Origin: an uncultured Bacteroidales bacterium
GTDB taxonomy: Bacteria; Bacteroidota; Bacteroidia; Bacteroidales; UBA932
Direction: 5' to 3'
Length of the DNA stretch: 64,000 nucleotides
Assembly: GCA_934700615.1 (NCBI GenBank)
Contig: CAKUXR010000001.1
Coordinates: forward strand, 1 to 64,000
Below the pieces are notes generated by a model. It was not told where the DNA came from, did no database searches, and worked only from the letters and a program-made list of their open reading frames with translations. Position numbers and translations under genes: made by a program. This document shows positions 16,853 through 26,254 of the stretch, one piece after another (position 1 is the first letter of the stretch; each line of letters starts with the position of its first letter).

Positions 16853-18043
16853 TCAGAACTTTCTCCAGACCATCTTGTTCACCACTCCTACATAACTCTG
16901 AATGATCTTCACGACTTTCGTGCTGACATTCTCGTCTGTGTAGTCAGGAACTGGTTTGCCGTAGTCGCCGTTCTTCACTAGTTCTACGGCAGTCTCCACC
17001 GACTGGAGTAAGCCCTTGGTGTCGATGCCTGAAAGAATGAATCCAGCCTTGTCGAGTGATTCCGGACGCTCCGTAGAAGTACGGATACAGATGGCAGGGA
17101 ACGGATGCCCTACACTGGTAAAGAATGAACTTTCTTCAGGAAGGGTACCGGAGTCGCTGACTACTGCAAATGCATTCATCTGAAGGCAGTTGTAGTCATG
17201 GAAACCGAGAGGCTCGTGCTGGATGACACGCGGGTCTAACTTGAAACCGCTAGATGCCAGTCTGTTGCGGCTGCGCGGATGACAGCTGTAAAGTATCGGC
17301 ATGTCATATTTCTCGGCCAACTCGTTAATAGCATTGAAGAGGCTGAGGAAGTTCTTCTCTGTGTCGATATTCTCCTCTCTATGGGCACTTAACAGGATAT
17401 ACTTGCCTTTCTCCAAACCGAGACGTTTATGGACATCACTGGCTTCGATTTCAGCGAGATTGTTGTGGAGTACTTCGGCCATTGGTGAGCCAGTGACATA
17501 AGTACGTTCCTTCGGCAGTCCGCAGTCTGCAAGGTAGCGGCGTGCATGCTCGGAATACGCCAGGTTCACATCGGAGATAATATCTACGATACGACGGTTG
17601 GTCTCCTCAGGAAGGCACTCGTCTTTGCAGCGGTTACCGGCCTCCATGTGGAAGATCGGAATATGAAGACGCTTGGCACCGATAACTGAGAGACAGCTGT
17701 TCGTGTCACCGAGGACCAGCACTGCATCCGGCTTGGTCTGTGCAAAAAGTTTATATGAGCAATTGATGATATTGCCGCATGTTGCACCGAGGTCGTCACC
17801 TACGGCATCCATATATACTTCTGGCTCAGCGAGTTTAAGGTCTCTGAAGAAGATGCCGTTCAGATTGTAGTCATAGTTCTGACCGGTATGTGCAAGTATC
17901 ACATCGAAGTAATGACGGCACTTGGTGATAACTGCAGCCAGCCTGATAATTTCAGGACGGGTTCCTACCACTATGACAAGTTTCAGTTTGCCGTTTTCCT
18001 TCCAGTGGATATCTGAATAATCGAATTTAGGAGTCTTTTCCAT
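16853..18043 (-). CDS. fnlC: UDP-N-acetylglucosamine 2-epimerase family, UDP-L-FucNAc synthesis (FnlC/CapG type)
   Basis: 396 residues, a non-hydrolysing WecB-like epimerase: VIVVGTRPEIIRLAAVI (about 23-39), HTGQNYD, VLGDTNSCLS, HMEAGNRC and SAHREENIDTEKN are the family blocks. In the UDP-L-FucNAc pathway this enzyme does the last step, C2 epimerisation of UDP-2-acetamido-2,6-dideoxy-L-talose to UDP-L-FucNAc. The assignment to FnlC rather than WecB/MnaA comes from direct linkage with fnlB and fnlA-type genes (4 bp spacing to fnlB). The product is probably used by the WbuB-like glycosyltransferase. Composition changes sharply just downstream, where the AT-rich insert begins. Confidence 0.88.
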   Translation of the reverse strand: MEKTPKFDYSDIHWKENGKLKLVIVVGTRPEIIRLAAVITKCRHYFDVILAHTGQNYDYNLNGIFFRDLKLAEPEVYMDAVGDDLGATCGNIINCSYKLFAQTKPDAVLVLGDTNSCLSVIGAKRLHIPIFHMEAGNRCKDECLPEETNRRIVDIISDVNLAYSEHARRYLADCGLPKERTYVTGSPMAEVLHNNLAEIEASDVHKRLGLEKGKYILLSAHREENIDTEKNFLSLFNAINELAEKYDMPILYSCHPRSRNRLASSGFKLDPRVIQHEPLGFHDYNCLQMNAFAVVSDSGTLPEESSFFTSVGHPFPAICIRTSTERPESLDKAGFILSGIDTKGLLQSVETAVELVKNGDYGKPVPDYTDENVSTKVVKIIQSYVGVVNKMVWRKF

Positions 18044-18047
18044 GTTT

Positions 18048-19319
18048 TTATTTTTCTACAGGGTCGAAATATGTGTCAGGTCTTTCAGGATTGAAAACCT
18101 CGTTGCAATACATTACTGTGACGAGATCTTCCGTATCGGAAAGATTGATGAGGTTGTGGGTATAGCCCGGAAGCATGATGACAGACTGGACTTTGTCGCC
18201 GCTGACTTCATAGCTCAGGACCTCATCACTCCCCTCTTTGCGCATCTGAATAAGGCCATGACCGGATACCACGATAAACTGTTCCCATTTGGAGTTGTGC
18301 CAATGCTGGCCCTTGGTGATACCAGGCTTGGATATGTTTATGCTTACCTGACCGCAGTTTAGAGTGTGGACAAGTTCTGTAAACGAGCCACGGTTATCCA
18401 CATTCATCTTCAGGTCGAAGACAGCCTTCTCCTTCGGAAGATAACTTAAGAATGTGGACATCAGTCGATAACGGAGACTGTCATGCGGCATTTCGACAGC
18501 CATAGAAGGACCTTCAGTCTTCGCATCTTCAGACTCAGATACCGCATGTACGGAACGGGCACACTCATAGATGGTGTCCACGATTTCTCCGAGTGTAGTC
18601 TTATGAGTAACCGGGCAATAGCAGTAGCGGCCCTCTGGTGACGGAAGGACATCAAGTCCTTCGAACTCACAGTGATGTTCCAGTCCTCTGAGCGCACCTA
18701 TCATTTCTTCTACGAGATCGTCTATATAGAGCACCTCCATCTGCACGCTCCTGTCATTGACCTGAATAGGCAGACCGTTTGCGATATTGTTACAGAATGT
18801 GGCAATAGCCGAATTGTAGTTCGGGCGGCACCATTTTCCGTAAAGGTTCGGGAAACGATAGACAAGGACTTTTGCACCAGTTTCTTTCCCGTATTCCAGG
18901 AAAAGATCTTCTCCGGCTTTCTTGCTGCGGCCATACTCGCTGTTGCCGAAACGACCTGTCAATGAAGCCTGCTGTGAACTGGAAAGCATCACCGGGCAAG
19001 TATTATGATGTTTCTTCAGTGTATCGAGCAGGGTGGAAGCAAAACCGAAGTTTCCTGCCATGAACTCGTCATTATCCTTAGGACGGTTCACGCCCGCAAG
19101 ATTAAAGACGAAGTCGCACTCCTTACACCAAGAGTCGAGCTGCTCCGGAGTCGAATCGATGTCGTATTCGAAGACTTTATCGACCTGAAGGTCTCCGTAG
19201 CAACGCGCCTTGCCTTCTCTAATATTGTTCAGTTGGCAGCAAAGGTTCTTTCCCACGAATCCTTTGGCACCTGTCACTAATATCTTCATACGCCTTCTAC
19301 TGCACGAAATTACCCTCAC
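18048..19319 (-). CDS. fnlB: Bifunctional epimerase/reductase with C-terminal cupin (FnlB/CapF/WbjC type)
   Basis: 423 residues; the likely start is MKILVTGAKGFVGKN, 9-10 residues inside the longest frame, which overlaps fnlA by 23 bp. The N-terminal SDR domain has TGAKGFVGKNL and YGRSKKAGEDLF (Y-x3-K). The C-terminal cupin domain (about 290-423) has GITKGQHWHNSKWEQFIVV with the metal-binding His residues. In CapF the cupin performs C3 epimerisation and the SDR domain reduces C4, giving UDP-2-acetamido-L-talose from the product of FnlA. The two-domain layout is diagnostic. Cytoplasmic. Confidence 0.92.
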   Translation of the reverse strand: MRVISCSRRRMKILVTGAKGFVGKNLCCQLNNIREGKARCYGDLQVDKVFEYDIDSTPEQLDSWCKECDFVFNLAGVNRPKDNDEFMAGNFGFASTLLDTLKKHHNTCPVMLSSSQQASLTGRFGNSEYGRSKKAGEDLFLEYGKETGAKVLVYRFPNLYGKWCRPNYNSAIATFCNNIANGLPIQVNDRSVQMEVLYIDDLVEEMIGALRGLEHHCEFEGLDVLPSPEGRYCYCPVTHKTTLGEIVDTIYECARSVHAVSESEDAKTEGPSMAVEMPHDSLRYRLMSTFLSYLPKEKAVFDLKMNVDNRGSFTELVHTLNCGQVSINISKPGITKGQHWHNSKWEQFIVVSGHGLIQMRKEGSDEVLSYEVSGDKVQSVIMLPGYTHNLINLSDTEDLVTVMYCNEVFNPERPDTYFDPVEK

Positions 19320-20346
19320 CGCTCAACTCTTTCTGGATATATTCCAATGAACCGATCTTCGCCTTGGTCTCTTCGAGATTCAGACGATAAGTGTTGTTTG
19401 AGTTAAACTCTTCGATTTCAGCACGTTTAGTATCGCCTTCCTTGAAGAACTTGTCATAGTTCAGACCACGGTTGTCAGCAGGCACACGATAGAAGTTGCC
19501 CATATCTTCAGCCTTGGCGCACTCTTCCTTGGTAAGCAATGTCTCATACATCTTCTCGCCATGGCGGATACCGATGACCTTGATGTCTTCTTTCTTGCCT
19601 CCGAAGAGTTCACAAACAGCCTCTGCCTGTGTCTGGATGGTGCAGGCAGGAGCTTTCTGCACGAGGATATCACCGTTCTGACCATGCTCGAACGCGAAGA
19701 GAACGAGGTCGACAGCCTCTTCCAATGACATGATGAAACGTGTCATCTTAGGCTCGGTCAGTGTGATAGGGTTGCCGCTACGGATCTGCTCAATCCACAG
19801 AGGAATCACAGAACCACGTGAACACATCACATTACCGTAACGTGTGCAGCAAATCTTGGTCTTTCCTGAATAGCGGCTCTTAGCTACGGCTATCTTTTCC
19901 TCGATCGCCTTGGAGATCCCCATAGCATTGATAGGATAGGCGGCCTTGTCTGTAGAAAGGCAGATAACTGCACCTACACCGGCCTCGATAGCGGCTGTAA
20001 GCACATTGTCTGTACCTATCACGTTAGTCTTGACTGCCTCCATAGGGAAGAATTCACATGAAGGAACCTGTTTCAATGCTGCCGCATGGAAGATATAATC
20101 GACTCCAGGCATAGCATTGCGGCATGACTGGAGGTCACGTACATCACCGATAAAGAACTTGATCTTGTTGGCTACATCAGGATATTTTGCCTGATACTCA
20201 TGACGCATGTCATCCTGTTTCTTTTCATCGCGTGAGAAAATACGAATCTCACCGATGTCAGTACGAAGGAATCGATTCAACACAGCATTACCGAAAGAAC
20301 CTGTTCCTCCGGTAATCATAAGGGTTTTACCCGCAAAAATGCTCAT
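19297..20346 (-). CDS. fnlA: UDP-GlcNAc 4,6-dehydratase/5-epimerase (FnlA/CapE/WbjB type)
   Basis: 349 residues, SDR fold. Cofactor motif ITGGTGSFGNAVLNR (about 11-25), then IFSRDEKKQDDMRHEY, and the active site STDKAAYPINAMGISK with Met in place of the usual Tyr of Y-x3-K, as in the CapE/PseB inverting dehydratases. It converts UDP-GlcNAc into UDP-2-acetamido-2,6-dideoxy-beta-L-arabino-4-hexulose, the entry to UDP-L-FucNAc. First of the fnlA-fnlB-fnlC trio in the direction of transcription. About 35 bp separate it from the epimerase upstream. Confidence 0.92.
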   Translation of the reverse strand: MSIFAGKTLMITGGTGSFGNAVLNRFLRTDIGEIRIFSRDEKKQDDMRHEYQAKYPDVANKIKFFIGDVRDLQSCRNAMPGVDYIFHAAALKQVPSCEFFPMEAVKTNVIGTDNVLTAAIEAGVGAVICLSTDKAAYPINAMGISKAIEEKIAVAKSRYSGKTKICCTRYGNVMCSRGSVIPLWIEQIRSGNPITLTEPKMTRFIMSLEEAVDLVLFAFEHGQNGDILVQKAPACTIQTQAEAVCELFGGKKEDIKVIGIRHGEKMYETLLTKEECAKAEDMGNFYRVPADNRGLNYDKFFKEGDTKRAEIEEFNSNNTYRLNLEETKAKIGSLEYIQKELSGEGNFVQ

Positions 20347-20381
20347 GATATTAAAATAATTGAATTTGTTAAATTTCTATT

Positions 20382-21446
20382 TTATTTCTTCTCCCCATAA
20401 TACCGTCCATACCACTCCGCAAACCTCCTCAGCCCCTCCCTAAGCGGTGTACTCGGCTTGAACCCGAAATCATGCTCGAGCGGTGTGGTATCTGCATAAG
20501 TCACTGGGACATCGCCTGGCTGCATCGGGACGAGTTCTTTGTGGGCCTCGAAATCGTAGTCGGACGGCAGGACGCCGGCACGGACCAGTTCCTCCTGGAG
20601 AATCGTCACGAAATCCAGAAGATTCTCAGGCGAGTTATTGCCGATGTTATATACCTTGTACGGGGGAATCGGAAGTCCGTCCTCCCCGTTCTGCTTCTCC
20701 GGGGCATGCTGCATGACACGCACAACTCCCTCCACGATGTCATCGACATAGGTGAAGTCGCGTTTGCAGTTGCCGTAGTTGAAGATCTGGATAGTCTTGC
20801 CTTCACGAAGTTTGTTGGTGAAGCCGAAATACGCCATGTCCGGGCGGCCGGCTGGGCCATAGACCGTAAAGAAACGGAGACCTGTGGACGGGATATTGTA
20901 GAGCTTCGAATAGGCATGGGCCATGAGCTCGTTGCTCTTCTTGGTCGCGGCATAGAGGCTCACAGGATTGTCCACCTTGTCATCTGTCGAATACGGCACC
21001 TTCTTGTTACTGCCGTAAACCGATGAAGATGAAGCATATACGAGATGTTCCACCTCATGATGACGACACGCCTCCAGAATATTGTAGAAGCCTATGAGAT
21101 TACTCTGGATATAGGCGTCCGGATTCGTTATGGAATAACGGACACCGGCCTGCGCGGCAAGATTGACCACTACAGAAATATGGTTGTCACTAAAAATCTT
21201 CTCCACCGCATCCTTGTCCGCAATCGACGCATGGACAAATGTCCAGTCTCGGCCGAGGGCCTCGATTTCGCGCAGGCGCTCGTACTTTATGTTGACGTCG
21301 TAATAATCGGTGATACTGTCGATACCGATGACGCGGATATTGTCAATGTCAGTGAACAGTCGCTTGACGAGGTTGCTGCCGATGAAGCCTGCGGCACCTG
21401 TCACGAGGACAGTCTTGCCTTCGAGATTCACATTATAGTTTACCAT
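20382..21446 (-). CDS. NAD-dependent epimerase, probable UDP-glucuronate 4-epimerase
   Basis: 354 residues, extended SDR. VTGAAGFIGSNLVKRL (about 15-30), DSITDYYDVNIKYERL, the active site SLYAATKKSNELMAHAYS (Y-x3-K, about 161-178) and RFFTVYGPAGRPDMA are the pattern of UDP-glucuronate 4-epimerases, which make UDP-galacturonate. The role fits the UDP-glucose dehydrogenase gene directly upstream (2 bp apart), which would supply UDP-glucuronate. Confusion with UDP-GlcNAc(A) 4-epimerases (WbpP type) cannot be excluded from sequence alone. Confidence 0.85.
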   Translation of the reverse strand: MVNYNVNLEGKTVLVTGAAGFIGSNLVKRLFTDIDNIRVIGIDSITDYYDVNIKYERLREIEALGRDWTFVHASIADKDAVEKIFSDNHISVVVNLAAQAGVRYSITNPDAYIQSNLIGFYNILEACRHHEVEHLVYASSSSVYGSNKKVPYSTDDKVDNPVSLYAATKKSNELMAHAYSKLYNIPSTGLRFFTVYGPAGRPDMAYFGFTNKLREGKTIQIFNYGNCKRDFTYVDDIVEGVVRVMQHAPEKQNGEDGLPIPPYKVYNIGNNSPENLLDFVTILQEELVRAGVLPSDYDFEAHKELVPMQPGDVPVTYADTTPLEHDFGFKPSTPLREGLRRFAEWYGRYYGEKK

Positions 21447-21448
21447 AA

Positions 21449-22726
21449 TTAATCCCTCCTGAAAATGTCACGTGTGTAAACCTTGGAGAGGACATCGTCG
21501 AGGCAGGTGTCATAACGGTTGGCGATGATGGCATCGGACTGAGCCTTGAACTTGTCGAGGTCATTGACCACAATGCTGCCGAAAAATGATGAACCGTCTT
21601 CGAGTGTAGGCTCGTAGATGACGACCTCTGCGCCCTTGGCCTTGATGCGCTTCATGATGCCCTGGATGGCAGACTGGCGGAAGTTGTCAGAGTTCGACTT
21701 CATGGTCAGACGATATACTCCGATTACGCAATGCTTCTCCTGGGTGCTGTCCCACTGGCTGTTGCTGTTATAGTAGCCTGCCTTTGTAAGTACCTGGTCT
21801 GCAATGAAATCCTTTCTTGTGCTGTTGGAATCCACGATGGCCTGGATAAGGTTCTCAGGAACGTCGTTGTAGTTCGCAAGAAGCTGCTTGGTATCCTTCG
21901 GGAGGCAGTATCCGCCGTAACCGAAAGACGGGTTGTTGTAATGTGTGCCGATACGCGGGTCGAGGCAGACGCCGTCGATGATAGACTTCGTGTCAAGACC
22001 TTTCATCTCTGCATAGGTATCGAGTTCATTGAAGTAGCTTACTCTCAGTGCCAGATATGTGTTGGCAAAAAGCTTTACTGCCTCTGCCTCGGTCGTGCCC
22101 ATGAAGAGCACCTCGACGTCTTCCTTGATGGCGCCTTCCTTGATGATCTGGGCGAATTTGTGTGCAGCCTCTTCGAGTCTTGCGTCCTCGTGGTCATAAC
22201 CTGCAATGATACGGCTAGGATAGAGGTTGTCATACAGTGCCTTAGATTCGCGGAGGAACTCAGGGGCGAAAATGATATTAGGCTTTACCACCTTGCCGTC
22301 AGCACCGGTGTGTGCATATTTCTCGCGTACTGAAGCGGTATAGCCTACAGGGACGGTAGATTTGATGACCATCACTGCCTCAGGATTTACCTTCATGACG
22401 AGTTCGATGACCTCTTCCACGTGTGATGTGTCGAAGAAGTTCTTCTTGCTGTCATAGTTGGTCGGTGCTGCAATTACCACGAAATCAGCATCTTTGTATG
22501 CCTCTGCACCATCGAGTGTGGCGGTGAGGTCAAGGTCCTTCGTGCGGAGGTAAAGTTCAATGTATTCGTCCTGGATAGGTGAGATTCTGTTATTGATTTT
22601 CTCCACCTTTTCCGGAATAACATCTACAGCCGTCACTTTATGATGCTGTGAAAGCAGAGTTGCGATACTGAGTCCGACATATCCTGTACCGGCCACAGCC
22701 ACCTTAATTTCCTTAATATCTTTCAT
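21449..22726 (-). CDS. ugd: UDP-glucose/NDP-sugar 6-dehydrogenase
   Basis: 425 residues. N-terminal NAD motif VAVAGTGYVGLSIATLL (about 9-25), middle IKSTVPVGYT and FAPEFLRESKALYDNLYPSR, the catalytic Cys in GYGGYCLPKDTKQL (about 255-268), and a C-terminal substrate-binding domain. It oxidises UDP-glucose to UDP-glucuronate with two NAD. It would feed the UDP-glucuronate epimerase downstream, and uronic acids in the polymer would explain the uronate-related GH88 and lyase-like toroid proteins further on. 22 bp after the dehydratase gene. Confidence 0.93.
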   Translation of the reverse strand: MKDIKEIKVAVAGTGYVGLSIATLLSQHHKVTAVDVIPEKVEKINNRISPIQDEYIELYLRTKDLDLTATLDGAEAYKDADFVVIAAPTNYDSKKNFFDTSHVEEVIELVMKVNPEAVMVIKSTVPVGYTASVREKYAHTGADGKVVKPNIIFAPEFLRESKALYDNLYPSRIIAGYDHEDARLEEAAHKFAQIIKEGAIKEDVEVLFMGTTEAEAVKLFANTYLALRVSYFNELDTYAEMKGLDTKSIIDGVCLDPRIGTHYNNPSFGYGGYCLPKDTKQLLANYNDVPENLIQAIVDSNSTRKDFIADQVLTKAGYYNSNSQWDSTQEKHCVIGVYRLTMKSNSDNFRQSAIQGIMKRIKAKGAEVVIYEPTLEDGSSFFGSIVVNDLDKFKAQSDAIIANRYDTCLDDVLSKVYTRDIFRRD

Positions 22727-22748
22727 TTTTCAGTAATTTTTGTCAATG

Positions 22749-24695
22749 TTAGTTTGCTGCCTGTGCAGCAGCCGGCTTCTTGTCAAGTATCTCGTACTTG
22801 CTCTGGCGGCTCTTGTACTCCGGCACGATTTCCTTCATGACCTTGACAATAGCCATATCATCGAACGTCTTGGAGACTTCCATGAGGCGGCGCTCGTTTT
22901 CGCACGCGGTAGCATAGTCGTATTCACGGACTTTGGCCACCATGATTTTAGGATTGACAGTAGGGAGAGTGCCCTCCTTGTCATTGAGAACTTCCTCATA
23001 GAGTTTTTCTCCATCGCGAAGTCCGGTGAATTCGATTTCGACATTCCTCGCGCCTGAGAGCGAAATCATTCGTTTTGCGAGGTCAACTATCTTGACCGGC
23101 TGGCCCATGTCGAATACGAAGATTTCTCCGCCCTTGCCCATAGTTCCGGCTTCGAGGACGAGTTTGCAGGCTTCAGGGATCAACATGAAGTAGCGGATGA
23201 TGTCAGGGTGTGTCACTGTGACAGGTCCGCCTGCACGAATCTGCTCCTTGAAGATAGGGATAACGCTGCCGTTGGACCCGAGGACGTTACCGAATCTCGT
23301 GGTGACAAACTGGGTTATACCCTGTACCTTACCTTCTGCGATGGCCTGGTTAAGGCTCTGGCAATAGATTTCGCAGATTCGCTTGCTGCAGCCCATAACA
23401 TTGGTCGGATTCACGGCCTTGTCGGTGGATATCATCACGAATTTCTTGGTACCGTATTTCACTGCGAGGTCCGCGATGACGCGGGTACCGTAGATGTTGT
23501 TCTGGACCGCGATTGCCGGGTCGTCCTCCATCATTGGCACGTGTTTGTATGCTGCTGCGTGGAACACGTATTCCGGTTTGTAGGCCGCGAAGATGCGCTC
23601 CATGTGTTCTTTGTTGGTGATGCTGGTGACGATGGTCCTGTTGCTGATGTGTCCGAAATCGTGGGCCATCATCATTCGGATATTGTGCATCGGGGTCTCC
23701 GCCTGGTCGATGAGGGTCATTTCGGAAGGGTTGAATTTGGCTACCTGACGGACCATTTCGGAACCGATGGATCCTGCCGCTCCGGTTATGAGGATGCGTT
23801 TTCCTGTCAGGAGCTTGCCGATGGCGTTCATGTCCACTTCGATTTTCTCGCGTGGCAGAAGGTCCTCGATGTCCACCGGACGGAGGTTCTGGTGTGTGAG
23901 GTTTTCTTCTTTTCCGTCCCATTCTTCGCCGTTGTTCATCATCATGATGGTGATCCCGGCTGAGATGAACTCGTCCACCATTTCGGCATTGTTACGGAAC
24001 TTCTCGGTTTTCAACGGGGATACAAGTAAGGCTTTGACGCCTTCTCGTCTGAGCCTCTCGGCAAGTCCCTTTTCATTCAGAAATACCGGCTTGCCCATGA
24101 GATATGAGCCTTTCATTTCTTTTCCATCGGAAATGAAGGCCTGAAGGGAATATTTCTTATCCTTGACAGCTGTTATGCTCTTGGCAATGCTGATGCCTCC
24201 GGCTTTGGTACCGTAGATGGCGACAGGTGTGGCATTGTCCAGGTTGAATGAGTCGAAGAGGCGTTTCACGACCACGCGTTCAACCCACAGGAAGAGTGAG
24301 CTGCCTACGAAGATTATGAATACGGTCTGCAGGTCCGGTACCATGATGGTATGCTGCTCAGGCCAGATGCCGTTTATGCCGAGTCCGAGGAGGTAGCATG
24401 CGACGGAGCCGGACAATGTGGCTATCATGACACGCTGCAGGTCCACGAATGATGAGTATCTGACAATGCCTGAGTATGTGTGAAGGAGTCTGAATGCGAC
24501 GATGAATGGCACGAGCCCGACCATGAGCCCGAATGTAATCTGCCAGAAACTGTCCACAAAGATGTCACCGCCTTTGTCAATGTAGTAGCCGACGTAGCCG
24601 GAGAATGCGACTATCGCGCAGTCTATCAACAAAATGCAGAGGTGTGGCAGTGCTTTTTTGGTAAAATACCAGTTTGAGATTCTTTGAAGTATCAT
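22749..24695 (-). CDS. Membrane-bound nucleoside-diphosphate sugar 4,6-dehydratase (CapD/WbpM/FlaA1 family)
   Basis: 648 residues. Four hydrophobic helices in the first about 140 residues anchor it in the inner membrane (CILLIDCAIVAFSGYVGYY, FGLMVGLVPFIVAFRLL and two more). They are followed by a CoA-binding-like domain with IYGTKAGGISIAKS and a C-terminal SDR domain with LITGAAGSIGSEMVRQ (about 303-318) and STDKAVNPTNVMGCSK, again Met for Tyr. WbpM-type enzymes convert UDP-GlcNAc to a 4-keto-6-deoxy intermediate for QuiNAc, FucNAc or bacillosamine. With the soluble fnlA also present, the locus may make two 6-deoxy amino sugars. First enzyme gene after upxY. Confidence 0.93.
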   Translation of the reverse strand: MILQRISNWYFTKKALPHLCILLIDCAIVAFSGYVGYYIDKGGDIFVDSFWQITFGLMVGLVPFIVAFRLLHTYSGIVRYSSFVDLQRVMIATLSGSVACYLLGLGINGIWPEQHTIMVPDLQTVFIIFVGSSLFLWVERVVVKRLFDSFNLDNATPVAIYGTKAGGISIAKSITAVKDKKYSLQAFISDGKEMKGSYLMGKPVFLNEKGLAERLRREGVKALLVSPLKTEKFRNNAEMVDEFISAGITIMMMNNGEEWDGKEENLTHQNLRPVDIEDLLPREKIEVDMNAIGKLLTGKRILITGAAGSIGSEMVRQVAKFNPSEMTLIDQAETPMHNIRMMMAHDFGHISNRTIVTSITNKEHMERIFAAYKPEYVFHAAAYKHVPMMEDDPAIAVQNNIYGTRVIADLAVKYGTKKFVMISTDKAVNPTNVMGCSKRICEIYCQSLNQAIAEGKVQGITQFVTTRFGNVLGSNGSVIPIFKEQIRAGGPVTVTHPDIIRYFMLIPEACKLVLEAGTMGKGGEIFVFDMGQPVKIVDLAKRMISLSGARNVEIEFTGLRDGEKLYEEVLNDKEGTLPTVNPKIMVAKVREYDYATACENERRLMEVSKTFDDMAIVKVMKEIVPEYKSRQSKYEILDKKPAAAQAAN

Positions 24696-24724
24696 ATTGT
24701 CAGTTTATTTCATAATGAATATAA

Positions 24725-24807
24725 GTTTCGCTCTTGCGAAACACAACTTTTGGAGCCCGCGAGGGCGAGGGTAAGTCCCTTCCCCGAGGGGAGGGATTTA
24801 GGGTGAG
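24725..24807. repeat. Hairpins and GC-rich repeat between upxY and the dehydratase gene
   Basis: In the 211 bp gap there is a perfect 7 bp stem with a TCTT loop (GTTTCGC 24725-24731 with GCGAAAC 24736-24742). Next to it is a CCCTTCCCC/GGGGAGGG fold-back (24777-24794) followed by ATTTAGGGTGAGGGT, the look of a REP-like intergenic repeat. No T-run follows on the minus strand, so it is not a clear terminator. It could shape RNA stability or polarity just behind the antiterminator gene. Confidence 0.5.
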
Positions 24808-24906
24808 GGTAACGTGCACAAAAAAGTGCGTGGGCCTTACAGCCCTCGTGCGAGAACAGGGCCTCCAATTCACGCAAGCAATCAGCAAGTCGATAACTAG
24901 CGAGAT

Positions 24907-26247
24907 TTAAGCAATGAATAAATATCCGTGTCTCAATATTTGTGAGTCCAGATTTGTTTCGAGATCTTGTCTCGTACGTTCAGGTAAATGTTTGTTGTCC
25001 AGGATAATCAATGCAGTTTTGTATGCGTTGTTCCCGGCCTTTTTCACGGGCATCAGGTCAATGCTTTTCTTCTTATAAATGTCTGTAAACCAATAACCTA
25101 TCTCTTCGAGGAGAAAGGTCAATATCTCTGAGGCGTCGGCCAAGTTGCCGGCCTGTATGAGTCGCCGGGCACGTTCTGTCCAGAGTTCAATGTTGGTCGT
25201 GATGACGAGGATGTCATTGAAAGTCTCCGGGGTGAAGAAGGCGGTATCGACTTTTTGCTGGATTGGAGTCAGGAGGCGCGGGTCCGGAGGCTGGGACGCC
25301 ACGTCGGCATTGACATTGGCCTCAATCCTTTCGCGCAAGCGTCGTTGTTCCGCTTGTCGCCGGGCGCGCTGCCTGATGTTGACGGCTCGAGCGACTTCCT
25401 CGACTTTTTCAAAGTTTTCCTTGTGGACGCCGCCGATGGCGACTGTCATATCGCCGACGCCGATGACGAGTTTCCGGTCTCGGTCAATGCGGATGATGTA
25501 TCCTTGCAGTCCGGCTAGGGGTCCGGTCATGATTTCGACGAGGGTGTTGCCTTCGGCATAGTGTGTCAACGGGTTGACGAGGAATCGTATCCGTGACGGG
25601 TCGGTGTTCGCGATTCTCATGAACGGCTGCATGACGCTGTCGGGGATGACCGCGGCCTTGCGTGTGCTGCAATCGTTCACAAGGTGGTATTGCGGGAACC
25701 GTTCCCAAAGATATTTCCTGATGACTTTGGTCTTGCCCTGGATGAAGATGAGGCCGGAGATTGTCGGTCGGCCCTCGGTGGTGCCATTACTGGCTTCCCT
25801 GTCTTGGGCACTGCCGTTCGGTTTGCCTTTCTCGGACTTTCCTGATGCGTCTGTAATTATCGTCCGATGGATGAATGTCCTGAATCCGCCCTCAGTCTCA
25901 GCTTTCAACGAGAAATATTCGGCGTCCCGTTTTCGGATGAAAAGATAACTCCACGGCACCGGGACCTGACTCTTGTCGCGAGTCGGTTCCATATCCGTGC
26001 TCGCAGGCGTTTCCATGTCTGGTTCCCCAAAGTTTTTCATATCCGCCTCATGGGACAGATCACCTAACTCATTACCGGGCAGTCCCTCCTGCGGACCGTC
26101 AGGGTACACCAATAATCTTGGACAGGACTCGCCCTGTTCAATAGCACTGATGCCACTCAGAGTTTTTTCGTCGTTTGCCACATTTGTGGTCGCGATTTTC
26201 TGCTCCTCGGCTATAGACTGACCAATTGAACTATCCAGTTGCCTCAT
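24907..26247 (-). CDS. UpxY-family transcription antiterminator (NusG paralogue), extended form
   Basis: 446 residues from ATG at 26247 (MRQLDSSIGQS); a TTG two codons upstream is less likely. The NGN domain begins only about residue 95 with PVPWSYLFIRKRDAEYF and continues with LIFIQGKTKVIRKYLWERFP (about 165-184). The KOW motif is GNTLVEIMTGPLAGLQGYI (about 230-248). UpxY proteins of Bacteroides bind the leader of their own capsule operon and stop premature termination, so one locus is expressed at a time. The usual length is about 170-190 residues; this one has an N-terminal extension of about 95 residues and a charged C-terminal extension of about 150 (RRQAEQRRLRERIEANVN). First gene of the polysaccharide operon. 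Confidence 0.85.
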   Translation of the reverse strand: MRQLDSSIGQSIAEEQKIATTNVANDEKTLSGISAIEQGESCPRLLVYPDGPQEGLPGNELGDLSHEADMKNFGEPDMETPASTDMEPTRDKSQVPVPWSYLFIRKRDAEYFSLKAETEGGFRTFIHRTIITDASGKSEKGKPNGSAQDREASNGTTEGRPTISGLIFIQGKTKVIRKYLWERFPQYHLVNDCSTRKAAVIPDSVMQPFMRIANTDPSRIRFLVNPLTHYAEGNTLVEIMTGPLAGLQGYIIRIDRDRKLVIGVGDMTVAIGGVHKENFEKVEEVARAVNIRQRARRQAEQRRLRERIEANVNADVASQPPDPRLLTPIQQKVDTAFFTPETFNDILVITTNIELWTERARRLIQAGNLADASEILTFLLEEIGYWFTDIYKKKSIDLMPVKKAGNNAYKTALIILDNKHLPERTRQDLETNLDSQILRHGYLFIA

Positions 26248-26254
26248 TGACAAT

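Noticed and set aside
23208..23963. A 251-codon open frame on the plus strand
   Set aside because: Antisense to the membrane dehydratase gene; Cys/His-rich translation typical of a shadow frame.
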